Assembly: GCA_963820185.1 (NCBI GenBank) | Contig: CAWFYV010000002.1 | Location: 62,001 to 126,000, forward strand | From: Aquilonibacter sp963820185 | Lineage (GTDB): Bacteria > Vulcanimicrobiota > Vulcanimicrobiia > Vulcanimicrobiales > Vulcanimicrobiaceae | DNA: 64,000 nt | Direction: 5' to 3' | Shown: positions 18,255 to 27,990 of the stretch, piece by piece | How the letters are laid out: the number at the start of each line of letters is the position of its first letter | How positions within the stretch are numbered: the first letter of the stretch is position 1 | Notes under the pieces: generated by a model | Database searches by the model: none | What the model was told of the DNA's origin: nothing | Seen by the model: the letters and a program-made list of their open reading frames with translations, nothing else | Made by a program: the position numbers and the translations under genes

Positions 18255-21083
18255 CTACAGCAGCGTGACAAGTTCGCTAAGCTTTCCCGACGGATCGGAA
18301 TGCAGCTCATTTGCGAGCAATGCTGAGAACTTGCGGTAGGAGCGACGCGCCGATACGACGTCGCCTGCTGCGAGCCACGCGCGAATCAGCGACTCCCACG
18401 CCGATTCATCAAATGAATCGAACGCGATCAAGCGATCCGCGAGCTCGCGCGCCTCCGGCGTCAGGCCGCGCTCGATCGCGGCGGCCGCTAGCAGCAGTGC
18501 TGCCCGGCGAGAGAGCTCGAGCGCATGTCCCGAGAAGGGCGCAAACCACTCCCAGGCGCTCATCGACGCTGGAACTTCGTAGCCGTATGCCCAGCGCGTG
18601 ACGCGCTGAGACGCTCGCGAAGTTCTTCCGTAAGTCGTGTGCTGCCGGCAATCTTGGAGCATCTCCTCGATCTCTTCGAGGTCGACCCGAACGTACGGCG
18701 CGATTTGATAATCGCCCGATTCCAAAAGCGCGATGATAGTAGGGTCGTTCATGCGCGCGCGGATTCGACTCACGTAGACGCGCAGCACCGATGGTGATCG
18801 TTCGCGCGCTCTTCGGCCAGATAGCTTCCACGAGTTCCGCGCGGCTGCACGGCCGCTGCGCCAACGCCAGGTAGAAGAACAACTCCCGCTCGCGCCCCGA
18901 AAGGCGCACCGCCGTGGGACCTATCGTGACCGTCTCCGGTAAGAATCGCGATTCCGGCGCTTCGACGGTCGCGCGCACGACGGAGCCCCGGCTCATCGCG
19001 AAGGCGCTGAACCAGCGGTTCCAGCAGCCCAAGATCTCCCGAACCACGAGATACGCAGCGACGGCGTTGACGCAGCGCGGTCGAATCCGTCCGCTTCGCC
19101 CACGCTCGGCGCCTGCGCAGCCATCTCGTTGCGGTCTGCGGATCGCATTCGGCTAGCGCAATCGCAGCGACTGCGCAACACGCCGGTTCGTCGGAACTCT
19201 TCGCAGCTTCGAGCGCTGCATCGGCAAATCGCGAACGCTCCGCGCGCGGCGCCCGGCCGCACGCGATGAGCGCGGCATAGTGACGAAAGCGAAAGCGCTC
19301 GAACGTTTCTTCGCGTAGCGCGAGCGAGATGTCTCCGCGAATGATGTCACGAAAGACTTCGGTTCCCAGAGCTGTATTGGGCGCGATTGCTCGTTCGAGT
19401 TCTCGCGCGTACTGCGCGACCAGAGCATCCTCGCCTGCGAACCACGCGCCAAAGAGCGCCTCTTGCAACGCGAGCGCGCGAACGACGGCGACACCCGACT
19501 CATTCGCGAGCGCGATCGAGCGATCGAACGTCGCACGCTCCTCCGCGCGTAAGCCGTCAAAGTGCTGCGCACGAGCGACGATCTCTTCCAGCCCAATCGC
19601 ACGCGTCAAAACCACGTGTTCAAAGGAGGGCTCCATCTCGTTCCAGATCTCCATCGCGCGCGCGAATTCGCCGCGCCGGATAGCAATCGCGGCGCGAAGC
19701 AGTAGTGCGACCGCCTAATACCGCTCCGGCAGCGGTTCGTCGGCCCAGGTGAACTTCTCGAGCACAGCAAGCGCGTCGTCGTGGCGGCCGAGATTTGTCA
19801 TGATGTTCGCAAGGCCGGTCAAAACGTTGACGCGCGTTTCAAGCGGCGTTGCTTCATCCAGTCGCTCGCGGACGGCGAGCGCTTCGTAGAGCCATTGCCG
19901 CTGCGAGATCGCGATCGAACGGTGGATGAGCGCATTCGACCAGATCGAGGGATGACGCAGCAACACCGGGACGTCGAAGCCACTGACGATCTCGGCAAAG
20001 CGAGGCGGAACCTCATCGGCAAAGAGCACGCGCTTGCCTTCGAGAACCCGGCGGCTCGATCGTTGTCGCCCGCGATTTGGTAGAGCCGTGCCGAACGCAA
20101 CGGATCGCTCGCCGCTAAACGCTCGGCGCCGAGCACCAGCAGCTCGTGGCAGCGCGCAGCGTAGCGCTCGCGAGCATCGCGCGCACCAGCGGATGCGCCT
20201 CGTACGAACCTTCCGCCAGCCGATAGACGAACGCCGACGCCGACGCGGCCGCTACCAGCGCCTCGGGCGCCTGCGGATCGTCGAGCACGAGCCCGACTTC
20301 CTCACCCGTCACGCCCGGAATCGCGGCGACCGCCAGCAGCCGTTGAAATTGCGCGGGCCGCAACGCGGCGAGCGCCTCCTGCGCCAAATAGTCGTAGAGA
20401 TCGGAAAAATCGAGCGCTCCGGCGCGCTCAAGTGCAACGTTCAAACGTTATGCGCGCGCGAGCCGTTCGAAAAGCAGAACTGCAACGGGCCAGCCGCGGT
20501 AATACCCGCAAAGCGCTCGACGGCGCCGGGGGGACCGCCTCCCGAAATGCGTCGCGAATCTCGGCCTGTATCGAACGCCAACTCGCTCTCGCGCAAGGTG
20601 AGCACTTCATGCGGGGGTGCAAATCGTCCCGAGGCCCAGTCGGAGGACTCCGGGGTGAACAGATGGCGATGTCTGCGCTGCGCGGGTGTTCGCGCAAGCA
20701 AGCGCGCCAGAAATTCCATGGATTCGGCCGTCTTCGACAGCGTCCTCGAGATTCTCGAAAGACAAATGACGCGTGTCGTATGGCCGATCCCAGGGTGCCG
20801 CGACAAATTCCGTCCAGGCTGTAGCGTCCCCGGCGGCCGCGATACGTTGTTGCGCGAAGTTCGGTCTCCCGCGCGCTCGCCGCCGACGAGTGCCGTGCGG
20901 CGCGTTGGGCGAAGTCAATAACGCCGCGGGCTTCTCGGCAGTCGCAAACCGCGATGCGCCGCGCGTGCGGCCATACGCGCGCACCACGCTGCTCTTTGCA
21001 AATCCGGCGGTGGCAATCGCCGCCAAGATCTTGGGAGAGCGCGCCGCTAGGAGATTCTCCAGGCGGGGGCGCGCGAGCCGCAT
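18255..21083 (-). CDS. Large transcriptional regulator: STAND ATPase, TPR, winged helix and BTAD (many frame breaks)
   Basis: About 940 residues when rebuilt. The N-terminus LARPRLENLLAARSPKILAA and the degenerate Walker A ATAGFAKSSVVRAY match MalT-type regulators, followed by a sensor-like stretch SMEFLARLLARTPAQ and VPPGAVERFAGIT. The middle is helical and TPR-like (RLYQIAGDNDRAA, ETRVNVLTGLANIMTNLGRH). The C-terminal part contains an OmpR/SARP-type winged helix (LSGRERELFFYLALAQRPCS, AELVEAIWP, LRVYVSRIRARM) and a bacterial transcriptional activator domain (EEIEEMLQDC, DESAWESLIRAWLAAGDVVS, RRSYRKFSALLANELHSDPS). In AfsR/SARP proteins the winged helix and BTAD come first, so the order is reversed here. 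It lies 20 bases downstream of flagellin. Target genes are unknown. Confidence 0.65.
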
Positions 21084-21103
21084 CGGTCGGCTAGACCAGC
21101 CTG

Positions 21104-22310
21104 CTAGTTAGTAAACAGCCCGAGGACAGCCGACGCGTTGACGTTGTTCTTGGCTGCAACGCGAACTGAATCGATTGCTGCAACTGCGAGAGCGTTGATT
21201 GCGTCACGCCGGTGCCGTAATTTTCGTCGGTGATGCTCGATGCGGCGGACGTCAGGTTGTTGGCGTAGACGTCATTCGCTTGAGCCGCGTTCTGCAGAGC
21301 ATTTGCTGCGCGCCGAGCTGCGCTTCTTGCGTCGTCAGCGTTTGCAGCGCGTTCTGGATCTGCCCGATCGCCTGCGTCGAGCTGAGGCTACTGCCGAGGT
21401 TGAGTTGCTGATCTGCAGCGTGTTCGAGCTGACGCCCGGAACGTTTACGTTAGTCGTCGCGCCCTCGTTCGAACCCGACTGCACCGTGAGCGCGCTGTTC
21501 TGCGTGTTCGGCGGCGTCGCTTGCGCGATTTGCACCGTCGCGGTCTGGCCGACGTCGGCAAGCGAGATGTTCCCAACCTTGATGTTGACGTTTTCGAAAC
21601 CGCTGATCGTGCCGCCGGCAGCGACCGGGGCTGACGTAGCGGTCTGGCCGGTTGAGTTGTCGAGCACCGTAGCCACCGCCGCCGCCTGGCCGTTGTTGTT
21701 GACGACTTGAATCTGAACCGTCGAATTGGTCGTTGACGTTCCGCCGAAGCCTTGCGCGGCGCCGGCAGGCGGCGCTTGAGTGTAATTCGCGTTGGCGGCC
21801 GCTCACCTGCGCGATCACGCCGCCGCCTTGTTGGGCGATGTCGTTGTTCGTGACTTTTGCCGTCTGTCGGCGATCCCGGCTTGCGGACGCCCGCGAATTG
21901 CCCGTTGAGCAATTGCTGCCCGTTGAAATTCACTGATTGCGCGATCGTATTGGCTTGTTGCACGAGCGAATTGGCCTGCGTTTGCAGATCGGCGCGATCC
22001 GCCGGGCTCAAGAACGAGTTGACGCCCGTCACCGCAAGATTGTTGAGCTTCTGCAGCACGCCGTTGAGTTGCGAAAGCGCGCCCTGCGCGACGTTGGTCG
22101 CGTTGTAGACGTTCTGAATGTTCTCGGACGCAGTACTCGATGCGGCCGCTTGCGTGTTGAGCGCAGTGGCAATTGCGTAACCCGAAGCGTCGTCGGCCGC
22201 GCTGTTGACGCGCTTGCCGGTCGAAAGTTGTTGAACTGCGCGAGCAGGCTCTGTTGGGTCTGCTCGGTCTGGATAAGCGAAGGCCCGTTCAAGCTCGTGA
22301 TGGATGCCAT
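21104..22310 (-). CDS. fliC: Flagellin (several frame breaks)
   Basis: The product begins ASITSLNGPSLIQTEQTQQS and shows the conserved D0/D1 helices in other frames: VNSAADDASGYAIATALNTQ, NVAQGALSQLNGVLQKLNNL, then SPADRADLQTQANSLVQQAN and SVNFNGQQLLNG. The C-terminal D1/D0 reads LSSTQAIGQIQNALQTLTTQ and TQSTLSQLQQSIQFALQAKN and ends VNASAVLGLFTN. The centre (ISGFENVNIKVGNISLADVG) is a variable, surface-exposed domain of moderate length. It polymerises into the flagellar filament after export by the type III flagellar system. No other flagellar gene is in the window. The ATG lies only one base after GGAGGT, which is too close for normal use. Confidence 0.75.
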
Positions 22311-22319
22311 GACCTCCAA

Positions 22320-22342
22320 ATTATACAGAGGTTGGGCCTCTG
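22320..22342 (-). promoter_or_regulatory. TATAAT box and small inverted repeat before flagellin
   Basis: On the minus strand a perfect TATAAT (22320-22325) lies 9 bases before the flagellin ATG, so a transcript from it would start about at the start codon. Just upstream, CAGAGG and CCTCTG form a 6-base inverted repeat with a 5-base loop (22326-22342). This may be an operator or the end of a terminator for the Gre gene. No good -35 box is seen. Confidence 0.35.
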
Positions 22343-22386
22343 CCCGCCTATCCGGGCGCCCCGCGGGGGCCAATCTTTACACTCGG

Positions 22387-22830
22387 TTACTCGTAGCGGA
22401 CCTCGTCGATCGTGTACTCGATCGGGCCGGCCGGCCGGTGGACGACCACCCGCTCGCCTACCTTATGATCCGTGAACGCCTTGGCGATCGGCGATTCCCA
22501 GCTGATCGACCCGTTGACTGGATCGGCCTCGTCCTCACCGACGATTCGGACCCGCAGCTCCTGGCCCGCCCGGTCGTGGGCACGCACGCTCGCCCCGAAC
22601 TCAACGACGCCCGCCGGATGTCCGGCGGGATCGACCGGGATCGCCGAGTCGATGCGCTCCTGAAAGTATTCGGCCGCGTCGTTGTCGCCGGCGGCGACCG
22701 CGCGCGAGAGATCGGCGCGTAAGAGCGTGAGCCCCCTCGGGGTCACGTAGTTTGGCAGCGTGCTGGCGGGACGACGTTCGAAACGAGGTTCCGGAGCATC
22801 GCTGTCATCCTTCACGAATGCGCGGCTCAT
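22387..22830 (-). CDS. GreA/GreB-family transcription elongation factor
   Basis: About 147 residues from the ATG at 22830, which follows an ideal GGAGGTGA site. The N-terminal coiled-coil part (TPRGLTLLRADLSRA, DNDAAEYFQERIDSA) leads to the C-terminal FKBP-like domain (VVEFGASVRAHDRAGQELRV, VGEDEADPVNGSISWESPIA, HKVGERVVVHRP). The EADPxxGxISWESPIAKA motif is diagnostic for Gre factors. It would bind in the RNA polymerase secondary channel and rescue backtracked complexes. The shortened N-terminal hairpin may make it a GreB-like or Rnk-like variant. It overlaps the MFS gene by four bases (ATGA). Confidence 0.75.
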   Translation of the reverse strand: MSRAFVKDDSDAPEPRFERRPASTLPNYVTPRGLTLLRADLSRAVAAGDNDAAEYFQERIDSAIPVDPAGHPAGVVEFGASVRAHDRAGQELRVRIVGEDEADPVNGSISWESPIAKAFTDHKVGERVVVHRPAGPIEYTIDEVRYE

Positions 22831-24176
22831 GGAGTCACCTCCGCTGCTCGGACGCCCTCGGGCGCGAGCGAGATATGTTCGAGAATTTCGCGCTTGGTCT
22901 CCGGCACCCCCCGCCACACCACGACCAGCGTCACCAAGCAGAGCGCGGCATAGGTCCCAAACGTTACCGGCGCCCCAAGCGCCTGCAACATTGTAAGGAA
23001 GAAGAGCGAGACGACGAGGTTCGCGAGCCAGTTTCCAAGCGTGCAGATACTCATACCCAATCCCCGCACTTCCAACGGAAAGATCTCGGAGAGCAACAGC
23101 CACACGATCGGGCCAAGACTGTAGGCAAAGGAACCGACATAGACCATCATGCTGGCGAGCGCAATGCCGGCAAGCGAGCCCCCCAGATGCGGTTGCGCAA
23201 AGGCGAACGCCAGCGCCGAAAGCGCGACGAACATCCCGCTGATTCCGGCATAGAGCAGCGGCTTGCGACCGAGACGATCGACGAAGAAGATTGCGACGAG
23301 CGTCAGCAGTACGTTGACGCCGCCGACGAGCGTCGTCGCAAGAATGGAGGCGACGTTCGACGCGATGCCCGCTAGCTGGAAGATGTGCGGTCCGTAATAG
23401 ATGACCGTGTTGATGCCGGTCACTTGCTGCAGCACGGCAAGCGAGAAGCCGAGGATAAGCGCATTGCGGACTGCAGGCGCGCGAAATGCCGCGAAACCCG
23501 AGCTACGCACCCGCAACGACTCTGCGATAGCCGCTTCTTCGACCGCGATGTCGGCGTGGCCGGCGATGCGCCGCAAGACCTCGCGCGCCGGATCGACACG
23601 CCCAACCTTGAAAAGAAATCGCGGACTTTCCGGCAGCGGAAGCATTCCGCCGATCAACACGAGCGCCGGGACAACGCCGAGTCCGAGCATCCAACGCCAC
23701 GCCTCGGCGCGTGCGAGCGCTAAATCGACGATGTAAGCGGCGAGAATCCCGATCGTGATTGCAAACTGGTAGAGCGAGACCATCGCACCGCGCACATCGG
23801 CCGGGGCAACCTCTGAGATATATAGCGGCGCCACGACCGAGCAGAAACCGATTGCAATGCCAACGACGAGGCGGCCGGCCAAAAGCACGTCGTCTGACGG
23901 CGCGATTGCCGAGAGCACAGCACCGACTGCAAAGATGATCCCCGAGACCAGCAGCGTGATACGCCGGCCGCCGCGATCGGCGATCGAACCCGCAACCGAC
24001 GAGCCGAAGATGCAGCCGATCAACACGACGCTGATCGTGAACTCTTGCAGCTTCGTATCGAGTGCGAAGTCGTGCGTAATGAAGAGAATTGCGCCCGAGA
24101 TCACGCCGGTATCGTAGCCGAAGAGCAAACCTCCGAGCGCGGCAATCGACGCGACCAGTAAAACAAACGGCCTCAT
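22827..24176 (-). CDS. Sugar:proton symporter, MFS sugar porter family
   Basis: A 449-residue protein with twelve hydrophobic helices. The start GGLLFGYDTGVISGAILFI, the motif PESPRFLFKVGR after helix 6, LQQVTGINTVIYYGPHIF at helix 7 and the C-terminal PETKREILEHISL are all signatures of the sugar porter family (XylE, GalP and GLUT). The Q-Q-x-x-G-I-N segment contacts hexose in these transporters. Substrate cannot be told, but glucose, galactose or xylose is typical. The stop overlaps the Gre factor start by four bases. The gene begins 40 bases from the divergent serine hydrolase. Confidence 0.85.
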   Translation of the reverse strand: MRPFVLLVASIAALGGLLFGYDTGVISGAILFITHDFALDTKLQEFTISVVLIGCIFGSSVAGSIADRGGRRITLLVSGIIFAVGAVLSAIAPSDDVLLAGRLVVGIAIGFCSVVAPLYISEVAPADVRGAMVSLYQFAITIGILAAYIVDLALARAEAWRWMLGLGVVPALVLIGGMLPLPESPRFLFKVGRVDPAREVLRRIAGHADIAVEEAAIAESLRVRSSGFAAFRAPAVRNALILGFSLAVLQQVTGINTVIYYGPHIFQLAGIASNVASILATTLVGGVNVLLTLVAIFFVDRLGRKPLLYAGISGMFVALSALAFAFAQPHLGGSLAGIALASMMVYVGSFAYSLGPIVWLLLSEIFPLEVRGLGMSICTLGNWLANLVVSLFFLTMLQALGAPVTFGTYAALCLVTLVVVWRGVPETKREILEHISLAPEGVRAAEVTP

Positions 24177-24215
24177 TTGCCAGCGCTTTCGTTAAGCCGC
24201 GGCGAAGGCCCCGCC

Positions 24216-24971
24216 ATGCAACAAGCACTCGTCGTGCAACGCGCCGGCCGCATCGTCCACGAATCCTACGACGGCAGCTTCACCGCAACAACACCACACG
24301 CACTGTACAGCGGGACCAAGAGTTTTTGGGGCATCGCGGCGCTCGAAGCGTGCGCCGATGGACTCTTTACGCTCGACGAGCCGGTTCGCAGTGGCTATAC
24401 CGTGCGGATGTTGCTCGATTTGACTGCCGGCTACGGGTTCGGCGGACTCGGCAGCGCCGTACCGACCTATGCGCACGCACTCGAGATTCCGCTGAAGAAC
24501 ACGCCGGGTTCGAAATTCACCTATAGCGGGATCCCGCTGCAAGTGTTCGGTGCATTCTTAGCCGATCGTTTGCAACCCAAGAAGCTCACGCCGCACGAGT
24601 ATCTGCAGACGCGCGTCCTCAAACCCGCGGGCGTCACGGTCGCATCGTGGCGCACCCTCAAGGACGGTACGCATCCGCTGCCGACCGGTGCATTTCTACG
24701 CGCGAGCGATTGGCTCGCGTACGGCACGTACATCCTGACGCATCGAAAAAAATACGCGCAAGCCTTCGTAGGTTCACCGGAAAATCCGCGCTATGGCCTG
24801 TGCTGGTGGCTTGCCGACAAAAAGATGCCGCCGGATACGTTCTATGCGAGCGGATCCGGCGGCCAAGGGCTCTATGTAATCCCATCGCTCGAGCTGGTTG
24901 CCGTGCGCTTTAGCGACGGCGGGTCACCCAATCACCCGGCAACCGTGAAAAAGCTCGTTACTATGGTGTGA
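24216..24971 (+). CDS. Beta-lactamase-like serine hydrolase
   Basis: A 251-residue protein of the class C beta-lactamase/esterase superfamily. The catalytic Ser-x-x-Lys tetrad is in ALYSGTKSFWG (SGTK). The second motif is a Tyr (FTYSGIPLQVFG) and the third element is GSGGQGLYV near the C-terminus. The rest of the family pattern is there (VRMLLDLTAGYGFG, PHEYLQTRVLKPAGV, YGLCWWL). I chose the ATG at 24216, which has GAAGG seven bases upstream. There is no clear signal peptide. It is shorter than typical members (about 350 residues). It ends 11 bases inside the convergent propeller gene. Confidence 0.75.
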   Translation: MQQALVVQRAGRIVHESYDGSFTATTPHALYSGTKSFWGIAALEACADGLFTLDEPVRSGYTVRMLLDLTAGYGFGGLGSAVPTYAHALEIPLKNTPGSKFTYSGIPLQVFGAFLADRLQPKKLTPHEYLQTRVLKPAGVTVASWRTLKDGTHPLPTGAFLRASDWLAYGTYILTHRKKYAQAFVGSPENPRYGLCWWLADKKMPPDTFYASGSGGQGLYVIPSLELVAVRFSDGGSPNHPATVKKLVTMV

Positions 24972-27900
24972 CCGTCTTGGCTCCGTCGAGCTTGAGGCTG
25001 CCCAGCGACTTCACGTACTCGTTGTACTTCGCGAAGGCGGCGTCGTAGGCCGCATCCCAACGTGAGGCGTAGTCGAGCTGCGCTGCGGTGGGTGGGGCCG
25101 CCGCGCCGAACCCCGTGCGCGGAACTTCTTCGCGCAACGAACCCGGATGCTCGACCGAGTCCTCGCCGTTTTTGAAGTTTGCGGTAAGCGTCGAGAACAC
25201 GTCTTGCCACTGGGCCTTTGCCGCGGCAATCTTTGGATCGCTTGCGTTAGCCTTATCGAGCGACTTCTTGATCGCATCGAGGTTATTGAGCGCTTCGTCG
25301 ATCTTGCTATAGCGCGTATTGTACTTCTTGGCGAAGTCGTACGCGGCTTGCAGATCGGCGGTCGACCACGAATCGCGCGGATCGGGTTTGACTGTTACCG
25401 TCTGCGAGAGCGTCGTGCCATCGAGTTGCAGGCGTAAGGTGTAGACCCCGGGCAGAACCATTGGCCCGACGCGCGGGCCGCGAAATTCCGGTGCGCCTGC
25501 GCCGTTCCACGGCGTCGGGCCGCTTTCGTGCAGATCCCACGTCATCCGGTTGATGCCGGTCTTGTTCGGCACGTTGGGCACGTCTTTGCCCTCGACTTTG
25601 TGCGTGCCCGAGATCGTCCGAATCACCTTCCCGTTTGCATCGACTATTTGTACCGTCGCATTCTTCTTCTGCGGCGCAGCGAGATAGTAGTTGAGGATTG
25701 CGCCGCTCGGCGGATTCTCCGCCGAGAAGTTGGTGTATGCACCGTAGTCTTCGTTGGAGTGCTGGTGGTATTGATACGCAGTGCGCAATTTGAAAAGCAT
25801 CACGCCTGCTTTCTGCGCCTGCGGAAGCGCTTGCACGGGAGTAAGATCGTCAAGCACCCAGACATCGCGGCCATGCGTGCCGACGATGAGATCGTTGAAC
25901 TCGGGTTGAACGCGGATGTCGTAGACTGCGGTCGGCGGCATGTTCAAACGAAAGTTCTCAAAGTGCGCACCCTTATCGTACGAGATCCATAAGCCGTTCT
26001 CGGTACCGGCATAGACGATGTCGGGGTTTACCGCATCGGCGCGAACCGCGCGCGCATACTGGTTGCCCGGAATCCCGTCGACGATCAGCGTCCAGCTCTT
26101 CCCGTAGTCGTGGGTAACGTAGATGTATGGCTTGTAGTCGCCGAGCATGTGATTGTCGGCGATCGCGTAGGCCGTGCCCGCGGCGAACGGCGATGGCGAA
26201 ACACTCGCCATACGCGCGTACTCCGGCGCGCCTTGTGGCGTCACCGTCGTCCAGTTCGCGCCGCCATCGCGCGTGAGCGAGATAACGCCGTCGTCCGACC
26301 CGGTCCAAATCTCGCCCTTCGTTACCGGCGAGCCTTCGATATCGAGCAGATTGTCGGAGTATTCCGCGCCGGAGACATCTTGAGCGAGCGGTCCGCCGGC
26401 GGGCAACTGATGATCCTTGACGTTGCGCGTGAGGTCCGGACTAATCACTGTCCAGTGCAAACCGCGATCGGTGCTCTGGAACACGACGTTGCCGCCGAGC
26501 CACGCAATATGCGGATCCCACGGTGCAAAGTTGATCGGTGAATCCCAGTTGAAGCGATACTTCGCTGGACGCGAGTCAAATGGTCCAAGCGTACCGGAGG
26601 GAAACGCGTCCCACGGACGCACCGAGATTGCGCTTTGTGTCTTGGTGTCGTTGACGAGCGTTACGCCATCTTCGAGATCGGCCCAGATGTAGCGCGGGTC
26701 GGAGGGATCGGGCCAGGCCCATTCGCCGTCGCCACCAACGACGTTGTACCAGTCACTGTTGAGGATGCCGTCGCCCGAGAGTGAGTTCGACGGCCCGCAG
26801 AACGCTTCGTTATCTTGCAACGACGCGCAGATCGAGTAGGGATTCGTTCCGAGGCTGTAGCCGACATGATAGATCTGGCCAATCGGCAGGTTCTGCGCGA
26901 ACGACCAGTTCTTGCCGCCGTCAAGGGTAATGGCGTAGCCACCGTCTGCACCGATGATTACACGATCGGGATCGTTGGATGCAATCCAGATCGCGTGGAA
27001 GTCGACGTGCACAGATTTGGCGATTTGTTCGAATTTCTTGCCGCCGTCTTTGCTCTCTGCGAGGTCGTTAGAGACTGCATAAACATGATCGGGATTTTTC
27101 GGGTCGACCTCGACATGCGAGAAATAAAACGGCCGTTGATCGACAATCGAATCATCGCTTACCATCTTCCAATGTGCGCCGGCGTCGTCGCTGCGCCACA
27201 ACATACCGCCTTTCGCTTCGATCATCGCGTAGACGCTTGACGGCTGGCTCGGCGCAATCGCGAGACCGATGCGGCCGGTCATGCCGGTGGGCAGACCGTT
27301 GCCAGTGAGTTTCTTCCACGTCTTGCCGCCATCGGTCGACTTGTATAGCCCGCCAACGTCGCTGCCGCTCGTGAATGTCCAAGGTACGCGACGGAACGTC
27401 CACATGCCGGCATAGATCACGCTCGGGTTGCGCGGATCCATGGCGAGGTCGCTCGCGCCGGTTTTTTCGTCGACATAGAGCGACTTGCTCAATGTCTTGC
27501 CGCCATCGAAGGTCGCATAGACGCCCGCTATCGCTCGAATCTTTGAACGGGTCGCCGAATCCGGCGACGACGACGTGCTTGGGATTGCGCGGATCAATGG
27601 CGATGCGCGCGATGCTCCATACATCTTGCAAACCAACGCGTTTCCAATGTTTGCCGCCGTCAGTGGTCTCGTACAAACCATTGCCATAGCTGACGTCGTT
27701 GCGCGGGTTCGTTTCGCCGGTTCCCACCCAAACGCGTCTTGGTTGGTCGGGTCGATCGAGACCGCACCGATTGCCGAGACGTCTTGCTGGTCGAAGACCG
27801 GTGACCAGGTCGCGCCGCCGTTCTGCGATCTCCAGACGCCACCGCCCGCCGTTCCAAGATAGTAGAGCTTGTCGTTCTGCGCCGTGCCGGCGACCGCAGC

Positions 27901-27990
27901 GATGCGGCCACCCGCGACCGCCGGACCTACTACGCGCATCGTGAGGTCGCCAAACGATGTGGCTGCTGCAAGTACGAGGGCTGCGATCAT
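24961..27990 (-). CDS. Exported VPS10/BNR-repeat propeller protein, paralog 1 (compensated frame break)
   Basis: A 1009-residue product with a short signal peptide (IAALVLAAATSFG). Its repeats contain Asp-box motifs such as GGGVWRSQNGGATWSPVF, GGLYKSTDGGKTWKKL and VYVTHDYGKSWTLIVDG. This is the propeller family often annotated as sortilin-like or glycosyl hydrolase. After the propeller come an Ig-like domain (ATVQIVDANGKVIRTISGTH) and a helical end. Residues about 90 to 150 are out of frame, because the paralog-like sequence (GTGETNPRNDVSYGNGLYET) is read between about 27690 and 27530 in another frame, then the main frame resumes at VYATFDGGKT. It is the third gene of an array with four-base overlaps. 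Confidence 0.75.
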   Translation of the reverse strand: MIAALVLAAATSFGDLTMRVVGPAVAGGRIAAVAGTAQNDKLYYLGTAGGGVWRSQNGGATWSPVFDQQDVSAIGAVSIDPTNQDAFGWEPAKRTRATTSAMAMVCTRPLTAANIGNALVCKMYGASRASPLIRAIPSTSSSPDSATRSKIRAIAGVYATFDGGKTLSKSLYVDEKTGASDLAMDPRNPSVIYAGMWTFRRVPWTFTSGSDVGGLYKSTDGGKTWKKLTGNGLPTGMTGRIGLAIAPSQPSSVYAMIEAKGGMLWRSDDAGAHWKMVSDDSIVDQRPFYFSHVEVDPKNPDHVYAVSNDLAESKDGGKKFEQIAKSVHVDFHAIWIASNDPDRVIIGADGGYAITLDGGKNWSFAQNLPIGQIYHVGYSLGTNPYSICASLQDNEAFCGPSNSLSGDGILNSDWYNVVGGDGEWAWPDPSDPRYIWADLEDGVTLVNDTKTQSAISVRPWDAFPSGTLGPFDSRPAKYRFNWDSPINFAPWDPHIAWLGGNVVFQSTDRGLHWTVISPDLTRNVKDHQLPAGGPLAQDVSGAEYSDNLLDIEGSPVTKGEIWTGSDDGVISLTRDGGANWTTVTPQGAPEYARMASVSPSPFAAGTAYAIADNHMLGDYKPYIYVTHDYGKSWTLIVDGIPGNQYARAVRADAVNPDIVYAGTENGLWISYDKGAHFENFRLNMPPTAVYDIRVQPEFNDLIVGTHGRDVWVLDDLTPVQALPQAQKAGVMLFKLRTAYQYHQHSNEDYGAYTNFSAENPPSGAILNYYLAAPQKKNATVQIVDANGKVIRTISGTHKVEGKDVPNVPNKTGINRMTWDLHESGPTPWNGAGAPEFRGPRVGPMVLPGVYTLRLQLDGTTLSQTVTVKPDPRDSWSTADLQAAYDFAKKYNTRYSKIDEALNNLDAIKKSLDKANASDPKIAAAKAQWQDVFSTLTANFKNGEDSVEHPGSLREEVPRTGFGAAAPPTAAQLDYASRWDAAYDAAFAKYNEYVKSLGSLKLDGAKTVTP

